Below the pieces are notes generated by a model, which saw nothing but the letters and a program-made list of their open reading frames with translations, was not told the origin of the DNA and made no database searches. From Parabacteroides sp. PH5-46 (GTDB lineage Bacteria; Bacteroidota; Bacteroidia; Bacteroidales; Tannerellaceae): DNA of 64,000 bases. Positions 35,889 through 43,851 of the stretch are shown here, piece by piece (positions within the stretch are counted from its first letter, which is position 1; each line of letters opens with the position of its first letter). The position numbers and the translations under genes are program-made. The stretch lies in contig NZ_JARXXA010000008.1 in assembly GCF_029892785.1 (NCBI RefSeq), forward strand, positions 124,001 to 188,000, written 5' to 3'.

Positions 35889-38105
35889 ATGAAACCAATA
35901 AGTAGCTCAATAAGTGATGTATTGACCAGAAATGCAACATCGTTCTTTATTCCTCCTTTTCAAAGAGCGTATGCATGGGGAAGACTGGAGATAGAACGTT
36001 ATTTTAACGATGTATTGCGTATAGTTAGATCTGAGTTAAATCCCCAGGAACAAGATAAATTGGAGCACTTCTTTGGGACCATTGTTTTAAGAGAAGAGCG
36101 TGATGGTTTTGCCAATAAATCGATCGTAGTTGACGGTCAACAACGTTTGACCACCACATTATTGTTTTTGATAGCTTTGCGTGATATAGAAACTGATTCA
36201 ACCTTCAAGGACAAAATAACAAACCGTTATCTGAGAAATGAGGATTCTGATTTTGATGATAAGATAAAACTAAAACAAGTAACAAAGGATTGGGATGCGT
36301 ATAGAGCGTTGGTAAATGAAGAAGAACCAAATACTGGAATAATAAAGGCTGCTTATCAGACCTTTATTCGGTTAATAAATGACACCTTAAGAACCTCTCC
36401 GGAGATTAAGTTTAGTCATTACACTTTGGCACTTCAGCGAATGAATGTTGCAGTTATATTTTTAGACGAGCGCCCGTACAAAGGAGAGGATCCACAAATC
36501 ATATTTGAAACACTTAATTCATTAGGAAAGGCATTAACCCTTGCCGATTTAGTTAGGAACTTTATATTGTTATCTCTTGATAGCAAAAAACAATCTAATT
36601 TATACGAAACAAAATGGCAGCCTATTATTGAAATGCAGCTGAATGAAGACACTTCAAAATTTTATAGAGACTACTTACAGTACAAAACAGCAAGCTCCAT
36701 AAAAGTAGTGAGCGATGAAAAGGTAGATAGTAATACTAAAGAAGTCTATCAGTTATTTAAAGAGTATGTAAATGATAATTTTTCTAATCGTGAAGATTTT
36801 GCAAATGATGCCATTTGCTTTGCCCCATGGTATCGGTGGATTATTACAGAAGATGTAAAAGAGCAGATATCCTCGTCTCCTATAAATGATATTGAAATTA
36901 AAGAGCTTTTGCGAAACATCTTTCATGATATAAAATCAGAAGCATTTAAGCCATTCGTACTTGGTTTATTAGAATATTATCAAAAAGGAGTAGAAGGTAT
37001 AAAATTGAACGAAGAGAGACTAATCGATATATTAAAAGATATTAGAACCTATCTTATTCGCAGACGTATTCTTGGATTAGCACAAGGCGAAAACAAAAAT
37101 ATTGTTTTACTATGTGATAAAATTGCAGATTTAGCCAATTCCAATACTACAATGATGGAATTGCTTTCTAATATGTTTTATAAATTAAGAATCCCTAATG
37201 ATAATGAAGTTTCAAATCAATTGAAAACCATGAATTTTTATGAAGGTTCAAAAAAATATGCAAAGTTTATTCTAGGAAAAATAGAGGAGAACAATGCAAA
37301 GGTATCAGTAGATTTTAGAAACCCTAAAATAAGTATAGAACATGTTATGCCACAAAATATTTCTGACTCTTGGAGAAATGAGTTGGGCGAACTTCATGAA
37401 GAGATCCACAAACAATATCTCCACAATATCGGCAATTTGATCCTCACCGAGTTTAATGGTGAAATCGGGAATAAACCATTTGGACTAAAAAAAGAGAAAC
37501 TCAATAATTCTTCCTTATATTATCGTATAGATATCATTACAAGGAAAACATGGAACAAAAGCGATATTGAAAATCACCGAGACAACATGACAAGATGGTT
37601 CTTAGACACATTTCCCTTGCCAGAGAGGAATAAAACTATTGACAACTGGAGTACAAAAAGCATAGATACTACTATATTTTCTCCATTAGACGAAGAGGCT
37701 GGGGAAATTGCGGAAGGAAACAAACCGAAAGAACTTAAAATAGGTTCGGAATATTTTAAGACAGGATCTTGGCAGTATCTATTCATTAAGCTTCTTAAAT
37801 GGATTAAGAATAGTAATGTTTACGACTATGATGTTATCGTATCAAATCAAGATCGGCTATTTGGGAATTCAGATATTATAATTACCTGGAGGAATCTAAA
37901 GAGAAAAATAGAAGAAAATGACAGTTTGAAGAAACGCTATAAAACTTTTGATGGTAACTTTTTGTATAGTAAGCAAACTATTTTAGAAGATAATTTGGAG
38001 CTTGTTCATGTAAATGCTTCTGCTAGAACCTTTATAAATAGGATTTCAGGTATTATGAATCAGCTGGGAATGCCTGAAAACTTTGTGGAGATTATTTTGA
38101 AATAG
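35889..38105 (+). CDS. DUF262/DUF1524 protein, GmrSD-like Type IV restriction
   Basis: The 738-residue protein has a DUF262 ParB/Srx-like domain with IPPFQRAYAW at 21-30 and VDGQQRLTT at 81-89, an NTP-binding site. A DUF1524 HNH-type nuclease follows, with IEHVMPQ (His485) and LHNIGNLILTEFNGEIGNKP. GmrSD proteins cut DNA with modified (for example glucosylated hydroxymethyl) cytosines. A C-terminal extension (about 615-738) is extra and unassigned. It lies 61 bp after the restriction-modification gene, consistent with a stacked defence cargo. Confidence 0.88.
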   Translation: MKPISSSISDVLTRNATSFFIPPFQRAYAWGRLEIERYFNDVLRIVRSELNPQEQDKLEHFFGTIVLREERDGFANKSIVVDGQQRLTTTLLFLIALRDIETDSTFKDKITNRYLRNEDSDFDDKIKLKQVTKDWDAYRALVNEEEPNTGIIKAAYQTFIRLINDTLRTSPEIKFSHYTLALQRMNVAVIFLDERPYKGEDPQIIFETLNSLGKALTLADLVRNFILLSLDSKKQSNLYETKWQPIIEMQLNEDTSKFYRDYLQYKTASSIKVVSDEKVDSNTKEVYQLFKEYVNDNFSNREDFANDAICFAPWYRWIITEDVKEQISSSPINDIEIKELLRNIFHDIKSEAFKPFVLGLLEYYQKGVEGIKLNEERLIDILKDIRTYLIRRRILGLAQGENKNIVLLCDKIADLANSNTTMMELLSNMFYKLRIPNDNEVSNQLKTMNFYEGSKKYAKFILGKIEENNAKVSVDFRNPKISIEHVMPQNISDSWRNELGELHEEIHKQYLHNIGNLILTEFNGEIGNKPFGLKKEKLNNSSLYYRIDIITRKTWNKSDIENHRDNMTRWFLDTFPLPERNKTIDNWSTKSIDTTIFSPLDEEAGEIAEGNKPKELKIGSEYFKTGSWQYLFIKLLKWIKNSNVYDYDVIVSNQDRLFGNSDIIITWRNLKRKIEENDSLKKRYKTFDGNFLYSKQTILEDNLELVHVNASARTFINRISGIMNQLGMPENFVEIILK

Positions 38106-38115
38106 AAAAACAAAT

Positions 38116-38547
38116 ATGCCATTGAAATCGATGCTACAAAAAGCCATCCAAATAGCGACTAAAGCCCATGAAAGTCAATTCGATAAAAGCGGAATGCCTT
38201 ACATTGGTCATGTTATGCGTGTCATGGAAGCTGGGAAGACTAACGATGAAAAGATCGTTGGTGTTCTTCATGATATTGTAGAAGATACCAATTGGACTTT
38301 CGATAAACTAGAAGAGGAAGGATTCTCAACGCATATTGTTGATGCAATACGATGTTTAACTAAGACATCAGAAGATGAACCTTATGAAGAATTTATAAAA
38401 CGGGTTCAGACAAATCCATTGGCTGTTCGAGTAAAGATTAATGATTTAGCAGATAATATGGATATACGAAGATTTTCTGCTATTTCAGACAAAGATGTTG
38501 AGCGTTTAAGAAAGTATCACAAAGCACATAAAAGGCTAACCACATAA
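38116..38547 (+). CDS. small HD-domain hydrolase (SpoT/MESH1-like)
   Basis: The 143-residue protein consists of one HD domain. The signatures are AHESQFDKSGMPYIGHVMRV, HDIVEDT at 52-58 and KINDLADNMD near 115-124, as in the (p)ppGpp-hydrolase part of Rel/SpoT and MESH1 enzymes. It likely removes pyrophosphate from an alarmone or related nucleotide using manganese. It starts 10 bp after the GmrSD-like gene and 15 bp before a Fic gene, in one operon. Whether it acts in defence or stress is open. Confidence 0.83.
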   Translation: MPLKSMLQKAIQIATKAHESQFDKSGMPYIGHVMRVMEAGKTNDEKIVGVLHDIVEDTNWTFDKLEEEGFSTHIVDAIRCLTKTSEDEPYEEFIKRVQTNPLAVRVKINDLADNMDIRRFSAISDKDVERLRKYHKAHKRLTT

Positions 38548-38562
38548 GCAAATCAATATCGC

Positions 38563-39594
38563 ATGAAAAAGACTAATAAAGAGCAACTTCTCCAACTTAT
38601 TGATGAATACAATCAATTAGGGATTGGACAGCAGATAGATCATGATAAGTTCTATCTCTATTCTCTTATTACACATTCTACTGCTATAGAAGGCTCTACG
38701 GTAACGGAGGTAGAGAACCAATTGCTCTTTGATGAAGGTATTTCTGCAAAGGGGCGGACAATTGGCGAGCAGATGATGAACCTTGATTTGAAAGCGGCTT
38801 ATGAATACAGTATGAAGTTGGCAAAACAACATACTGAATTCAACACAGAAATGCTCAAATCCCTTTCTGCAATTGTGATGAAGAATACTGGTAGCGTCTA
38901 CAATACTTTGCAAGGTTCGTTTGATTCTTCTAAAGGTGATCTTCGTTTAGTTAATGTAACAGCAGGAATAGGTGGAAGCTCTTATATGAATTATCTGAAA
39001 GTTCCGACACATTTGGAAGCGTTCTGCCAACAAATGAATAATCGTAGAAATACTCTGCTGCAAAGCGATGATATAATAGAAAAATATCTATTGAGTTTTG
39101 ATGCTCACTATTTACTCGTAACTATTCATCCGTGGGTGGATGGCAATGGCAGAATGTCGCGTCTTGTGATGAATCACCTGCAGTTCGAACTTGGTCTTAT
39201 TCCTACCAAAGTGGAAAAAGATAACAAAGCGGAATATATACAGGCATTGATAGACTCTCGAGAGCAAGAATCATTAGAACCTTTTCGTGAGTTTATGTTG
39301 GCTGAACATATCCGCAATTTGCACAAAGAGATAGAAGCCTATAAAAAATCAAATGAATTTGATCCACTAAAAACGTCAAGTGAACCTCAAGAACCCCAAG
39401 GTGAACCTCAAGAGATAACAATAGAACAGATTATACTGGAAGAGATTCGGAAAAACAATAAAATTACAAGGGAAGGATTGGCTAAAATTACCAATACTAG
39501 TTTAAGCACCATTAAACGTAGACTTAAGAAGATGAGTGACAAGGTAGTCTTTGTTGGTAGTGGATATAGCGGGCATTGGGAAATAAAAAAATAG
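38563..39594 (+). CDS. Fic-family protein with C-terminal winged helix
   Basis: The 343-residue protein carries the Fic active-site motif HPWVDGNGRMSR at 189-200 and an N-terminal inhibitory helix motif STAIEG at 39-44. This is the self-inhibited class II arrangement. A C-terminal winged helix (about 285-340, KNNKITREGLAKITNTSLST) could bind DNA and self-regulate. Fic enzymes usually AMPylate a protein hydroxyl group. Spacer residues near 265-285 repeat an EPQEPQGEPQ pattern. The gene is 15 bp after the HD gene. Confidence 0.9.
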   Translation: MKKTNKEQLLQLIDEYNQLGIGQQIDHDKFYLYSLITHSTAIEGSTVTEVENQLLFDEGISAKGRTIGEQMMNLDLKAAYEYSMKLAKQHTEFNTEMLKSLSAIVMKNTGSVYNTLQGSFDSSKGDLRLVNVTAGIGGSSYMNYLKVPTHLEAFCQQMNNRRNTLLQSDDIIEKYLLSFDAHYLLVTIHPWVDGNGRMSRLVMNHLQFELGLIPTKVEKDNKAEYIQALIDSREQESLEPFREFMLAEHIRNLHKEIEAYKKSNEFDPLKTSSEPQEPQGEPQEITIEQIILEEIRKNNKITREGLAKITNTSLSTIKRRLKKMSDKVVFVGSGYSGHWEIKK

Positions 39595-39598
39595 AATT

Positions 39599-39862
39599 AT
39601 GAGAAAATTAGAAGAATTAAATGGAAAATACACATGGATTCTACGATGCGATACATGTGGTAGTGATGACCAGTTTGAAATCTCAGAAGATCAATCTTAC
39701 ATTAAATGTATCTGTTGTGATCGTGAGTATTTGGGCGGTATAGAAGAACTCAAAGAATATAACAGCGCATCATTAGAACAGATTAAAACCGATTTGGCAA
39801 AAGATGCAAAGAAGGTTGTAGAGGAAGAGTTACGAAAAGCTTTTAAGGGATTTCTCAAATGA
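39599..39862 (+). CDS. small zinc-ribbon protein, unknown
   Basis: The 87-residue protein has two CxxC knuckles (CDTCG and CICCD) around a short beta hairpin, then a charged helical tail (about 55-87). It follows the Fic gene by 4 bp and overlaps the next gene by 4 bp (ATGA). I know no function for it. Tight coupling to Fic and to the next membrane protein suggests that the three work together. Confidence 0.68.
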   Translation: MRKLEELNGKYTWILRCDTCGSDDQFEISEDQSYIKCICCDREYLGGIEELKEYNSASLEQIKTDLAKDAKKVVEEELRKAFKGFLK

Positions 39863-40275
39863 ATGAAAAGGTTATTTCATTGATAAATTGGATTATTTCC
39901 CATTGGGAGATTACTACTTCCATAATTGTAGCCATTACAGCTGTCATTTCTTTTCTGTATAAATGGAGAAAGAAGTGGGTTGCCAATAATCATGCTGAAT
40001 TACGAGCTAATATTTTCCCTCAAAAACCAAGCCGTATAATCCGTATTTATAATCCATCAGAAGCTGAGGCGACAAATATTAGGGTTGAAGGTTTGGAAAT
40101 TGATAACATAGCAGTATATCCTATTGACTTACCTTTTCCATCATTGAAGTCTAAAGCTCGGTTTGATATTAAGGTATCACCATTCAATTCATCTCCTGAC
40201 TATCTTAAAATTAAAATAATTTGGGATGATAAATCTGGTAAAAACCATGAAGCTTTCGAGGTACTACAACTGTAA
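39859..40275 (+). CDS. small membrane-anchored protein, unknown
   Basis: The 138-residue protein has one N-terminal hydrophobic helix (about 17-36, ITTSIIVAITAVISFLY) followed by a basic RKKW and a beta-rich cytoplasmic domain (about 50-138). It overlaps the zinc-ribbon gene by 4 bp. I do not recognise the family. It might anchor or sense something at the inner membrane for the HD/Fic operon. Confidence 0.65.
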   Translation: MNEKVISLINWIISHWEITTSIIVAITAVISFLYKWRKKWVANNHAELRANIFPQKPSRIIRIYNPSEAEATNIRVEGLEIDNIAVYPIDLPFPSLKSKARFDIKVSPFNSSPDYLKIKIIWDDKSGKNHEAFEVLQL

Positions 40276-40295
40276 AAACACAAAAGAACTTAGCA

Positions 40296-40553
40296 ATGCA
40301 AATCTTCGAAGAATACCTCCAACACCCCGACCCAGAAAAGCGAGAAAGAGCCGCTAACTGGAGTATGGCAATTGGTCTGCAAGCAGTCGATGGCTTGAAG
40401 ACCTCGAACTACTTGGTTGAAATTGCTCGAAGACAGATAGAAGGGGAGATAACAATGGATGAAGTACAAGAGTTAATTTCAGTTCATTATCAGGCAAAAA
40501 AGAAGCAGAAGAGTGATGCGGATAAAGCAGTAGAAACAGAAGAAAGGCTATAA
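40296..40553 (+). CDS. VbhA-like antitoxin
   Basis: The 85-residue protein has a helical core (ERAANWSMAIGLQAVDGL, then YLVEIARRQIEGEITMDEVQ) resembling VbhA, the antitoxin that inhibits class I Fic toxins. VbhA normally sits directly before its Fic gene. Here the Fic gene is three genes upstream and has its own inhibitory helix, and the RhuM-Fic protein is 15 kb away. The inhibitory S/T-x-x-x-E-G/N motif is not clear, so its partner is uncertain. Confidence 0.6.
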   Translation: MQIFEEYLQHPDPEKRERAANWSMAIGLQAVDGLKTSNYLVEIARRQIEGEITMDEVQELISVHYQAKKKQKSDADKAVETEERL

Positions 40554-40721
40554 AACGGGATTTTCACTCTCCCGTAATTTCGCTAAAGCATTGCAATTGT
40601 CAATATTTCAGCAGGTTAATGCTTCTCCGATTTGGAGAATTGAAGAAAAACAGTACATTTGTGCCGTACAAAACGCTAAATAATTGGTTTTCAATACATT
40701 CTACACACTTGTTTTTTGAGC

Positions 40722-40731
40722 TTTGTACCGC
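40722..40731 (+). repeat. candidate attR core
   Basis: TTTGTACCGC repeats the left candidate exactly. Ten matching bases is short, so chance cannot be excluded. Confidence 0.4.
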
Positions 40732-40747
40732 CAAAAATACTATTTAG

Positions 40748-40786
40748 CTGATAATATGAAATATACATATCCTGTATCGGCAAGTA
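40748..40786 (+). repeat. direct repeat copy A flanking the AAA-caspase pair
   Basis: CTGATAAT, then a related middle, then TGTATCGGCAAGTA (40773-40786). The copy at 43640-43679 has the same ends and spacing, differing by a few bases and small gaps in the middle. Confidence 0.6.
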
Positions 40787-40871
40787 GGTGCGCCCCTTTA
40801 AAGCGCAAAAAACAAAACAAAACGCACTGTTAGAGTGCAAAATATATTATCTTTGTGAAAAACAAAGATGT

Positions 40872-42038
40872 ATGGATAAATTATTTGAATATTCCAATAG
40901 ACTGATAAAAGAAACTGATACGAAGTTTCTTCGATATATGTACGATGAAATAAATTGGAAAAACAGGATGATAGGCCTTATTGGACCTCGTGGTGTTGGT
41001 AAGACAACATTAGTCTTGCAATATATCAAGCAAAATCTCAATCCAGCCGAAACGCTTTATGTAACGGCAGAAGACTTTTATTTTGTTGATAACAAATTTG
41101 TCGATTTGGCTGATACTTTTGTTAAGCATGGCGGTAAGTACCTGTTTATAGACGAGATCCATAAATACAAAGATTGGGCAAAGGAATTAAAGTTGATTTA
41201 CGACTATCACAAAGATTTGAATGTGGTATTTACTGGCTCTTCGGTTCTGGATATAAAAAAAGGAGCTTCGGATTTAAGCCGTAGGGCAGTTATATATAAC
41301 ATGCAAGGGTTGTCTTTCCGAGAGTATTTGCAATTGTTTCATGGTATTTCCGCAAGAACCTACTCGTTAGAAGAAATATTGCAGCACAAAGTTGAATTGC
41401 CTGTACAACACCCACTACCTCTTTTCTCTGAGTATTTAAGAACCGGCTATTATCCGTTCGCCTTAGAAGAAGACTTTGGGTTACGATTAGGGCAGATAAT
41501 TAATCAAACATTGGAAAATGATATTCCGATGTATGCCGACATGAATGTGGCTACTGGAAGAAAATTGAAACAATTATTAGCTATAATATCCAAGAGTGCA
41601 CCATTTAAACCTAATATGAGTAAGATAGCAGAAATGTTATCTGCGAGTCGGAACAATATCGCAGACTATTGTCTGTATATTGAGGAAGCGGGCATGATAG
41701 CCCAATTAAGAGATAATACAGGTGGTGTTCGAGGATTAGGAAAAGTCGATAAAATATATTTGGACAATACTAATCTTATTTATAGTCTTGCCGAAGATAC
41801 ATCCAACATTGGCAATATTAGGGAAACATTCTTTTTAAATCAAATGCGGGTGAAATATGATGTACTATCATCGTCTGTCGCTGACTTCTTAATAGATGAT
41901 AAAACGTTTGAAGTCGGAGGTAAGCACAAAGGACAGAAGCAAATTAAGGAGGTTGAGAATGGATATATTGTAAAAGACGATATTGAGAGTGGATATTTGA
42001 ATATTGTACCATTGTGGCAATTGGGGCTAACGTATTGA
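40872..42038 (+). CDS. AAA ATPase (AAA_14/DUF4143 type)
   Basis: From ATG 40872 the protein has 389 residues; the frame is open from 40788 but those codons cover the promoter. It has Walker A GPRGVGKTT at 38-46, Walker B-like KYLFIDEIHKYKDW and sensor VVFTGSS. A DUF4143-like C-terminal domain with a winged-helix-like stretch (SKIAEMLSASRNNIADY) ends in a nuclease-like FEVGGKHKGQKQIKE strand. Such ATPases are widespread in Bacteroidota with no agreed role. It lies 40 bp before the caspase-like gene, within the direct-repeat-flanked segment. Confidence 0.85.
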   Translation: MDKLFEYSNRLIKETDTKFLRYMYDEINWKNRMIGLIGPRGVGKTTLVLQYIKQNLNPAETLYVTAEDFYFVDNKFVDLADTFVKHGGKYLFIDEIHKYKDWAKELKLIYDYHKDLNVVFTGSSVLDIKKGASDLSRRAVIYNMQGLSFREYLQLFHGISARTYSLEEILQHKVELPVQHPLPLFSEYLRTGYYPFALEEDFGLRLGQIINQTLENDIPMYADMNVATGRKLKQLLAIISKSAPFKPNMSKIAEMLSASRNNIADYCLYIEEAGMIAQLRDNTGGVRGLGKVDKIYLDNTNLIYSLAEDTSNIGNIRETFFLNQMRVKYDVLSSSVADFLIDDKTFEVGGKHKGQKQIKEVENGYIVKDDIESGYLNIVPLWQLGLTY

Positions 42039-42078
42039 CTATACAACAAGAATATTTAACTTTAGAATAAGACACAAT

Positions 42079-43517
42079 ATGAATTTAGCAATTTTAATAG
42101 GCGTATCAGAATATTCAAACGGCATATCTAATCTTCCTGGATGTAAAAATGATGTAAAAGCAATGGAAGAATTACTTTATTCAACATCAAAGTATAAGGA
42201 TGTTCTTGTTATGTCTGAAAATGAAAAAAGTTTAGATATAAAAGAAAAAGTCGCATCTCTTATAAAAAAATATAAAGGAGAGGATGTCGAAGAGTTATTC
42301 TTCTATTTTTCTGGGCATGGGGACTTTTCAGAGAATGAATTTTATTATATTTTATCTGATTTTGACACAGAAAGAAAAACTCAGACTAGTTTACAAAACT
42401 CAGAATTAGATAATCTAATCAAAAGTTTATCCCCCCAATTAGTTATAAAGATAGTTGATGCTTGTCATTCGGGAGTGAATTATATAAAAGACATTTCTTC
42501 TGTTAATAAGTATATTGAGAAAACCTCACAAGAATATAAGTCTTGTTATTTTTTATACTCATCATTAAACACACAGTATTCATTTCAAAACAAAAATTTC
42601 AGCTTTTTCACAATCAGTTTTCTGAATGCAGTGAAGAACATAACTTCTATTGTTAGATATAAGGATATTATTTCTTTTATATCTGATGAATTTTCATCAT
42701 ATCCAGAACAAACACCTTACTTTGTTACTCAAGCCGATTTTACAGATGTCTTTTGCAATAAGAATGAATCTGTTGATGATATCTTAAATAAGTTAGATTT
42801 GGAGTTTCCCCTAAAAAATCAAGATAAAGAAGTCGGAAATGACAAACCTAATTTAACGACCATTGAAGAAATAATCAGATATGAGTCGAATAGATATGTC
42901 ACTCTTGATTATTATAAAAACTTACTCCAAGAAATCAAACAGAAAATTGAGGGACTAAAAATTACAGACGAATTAAAAAATATATATACAATACGATCCG
43001 TTTTTTCTAAAAACAAAGATAAATCGATTGATTATAAAATAATTGGAAAATTTCTTGCATCTCAAATGAATGAGTGGTTTGCAGCCCCCTTTATACTAAA
43101 GTCGGAAGGAAAAGGAGAGTTAATCCTAGTGCATTTGAAAGAACAGCAAATCCAAGTGCTCAACCATACGAAGAAACATATGAAGAACTCGTTATTGATG
43201 GCTACTCTGTTAGAACTCCAGTTTCATATACTCAAATATTCCTCGAATATGAAACAGCGTTTCCTAATATTTCAGACTATAAATGTGTAATTGCTTTCAT
43301 TTCTTCAGACACGAAAATTAGATTGTATTATTTTATTACAAATTACTTCAAGAAAGATTGGGGTTCACAGGAAATCAATTCAAGATATGAATGGAATGTC
43401 GAAGAATTCGACCTCATTAAAAAAAAGGATATTCTAAATTTCTTAGAGATGACAAATGACAAGGTTAATAATAGATTATTAGAAGATATCAAAGCTATGT
43501 ATATAAATGAGACTTAA
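42079..43517 (+). pseudogene. caspase-like (C14) protease, frameshifted
   Basis: The first frame (42079-43290) encodes a caspase-fold N terminus. It opens AILIGVSEYSNGISNLPGC, with catalytic His80 in YFSGHGD and Cys129 in DACHSG, followed by a helical region to about residue 345. From about 43110-43130, in an A/G-rich run, sensible coding shifts to another frame. That frame stays open to the stop at 43515-43517 (NPSAFERTANPSAQPYEET, then IFLEYETAFPNISDY). A single frameshift would restore about 480 residues. It could be inactivation, a sequencing error or recoding; the protease domain itself is intact. Bacterial caspases often cut targets in cell-suicide defence. Confidence 0.72.
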
Positions 43518-43851
43518 ATTATTATATCATCTCGGCGAAATTACAGGCGAAATTACCACGTATATTAACAATAGATTTTCTTCATCAGGTTGCAAAAACA
43601 CATGGTACACCTATAATACATCTGATTAAATATAAACATCTGATAATCATAAGCAATTTACATAATGTATCGGCAAGTAAATAATAAAGACTGTATCGTA
43701 AAGGAGAATTTTAAAGAAGGATAACTATCTAAATGGCCAATACTTCAAAAATAAGCTTTAGAAGAATGAGAACAATTACTTAATTTATGTTATCTTTGCT
43801 TGTAGGGTGTGAAGGGGAATTTTTCTTGTTTGTTAATCTTTATTATGAAAG
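43518..43851. other. non-coding region between caspase gene and PUL regulator
   Basis: No gene is seen. It holds the second ~40-bp direct repeat (43640-43679), where the foreign segment may end, and a TATCTTTG -7 box (43791-43798) 54 bp before the PUL regulator. Confidence 0.5.
43640..43679 (+). repeat. direct repeat copy B flanking the AAA-caspase pair
   Basis: Starts CTGATAAT and ends TGTATCGGCAAGTA (43666-43679), matching copy A at 40748-40786. The copies bracket 2.9 kb with only two genes. Confidence 0.6.

Larger units (their letters stand above)
21541..40731 (+). mobile_element. integrative mobilizable element 1 carrying restriction/defence cargo
   Basis: The span starts with an HTH/integrase pair and ends after a VbhA-like gene. 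It holds replication-initiation-like genes, mobC and a relaxase, and is clearly more AT-rich from about 30.7 kb than the flanking core. TTTGTACCGC occurs at 21541-21550 and again at 40722-40731, giving a candidate 10-bp att core. The left end lies 120 bp past mnmE. The element has no conjugation (tra) genes, so transfer would need a helper. The right boundary could lie further right, near 43.7 kb. Confidence 0.65.
40554..40871. other. non-coding junction region right of element 1
   Basis: No gene is seen in these 318 bp. They hold a hairpin TTCTCC-GATTT-GGAGAA at 40623-40639, the candidate attR core at 40722-40731, and one copy of the ~40-bp repeat (40748-40786). An inverted repeat GCACT/AGTGC lies at 40824-40838, and the -7 box TATCTTTG at 40848-40855 drives the ATPase gene. 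Confidence 0.55.

Noticed and set aside
43074-43517. Separate gene after the caspase
   Set aside because: Its start lies inside the caspase frame and its content reads as the missing C terminus; a frameshift explains it better.
40872-43517. CBASS or retron system
   Set aside because: No nucleotide cyclase or reverse transcriptase is present; only an ATPase and a caspase-like protein.
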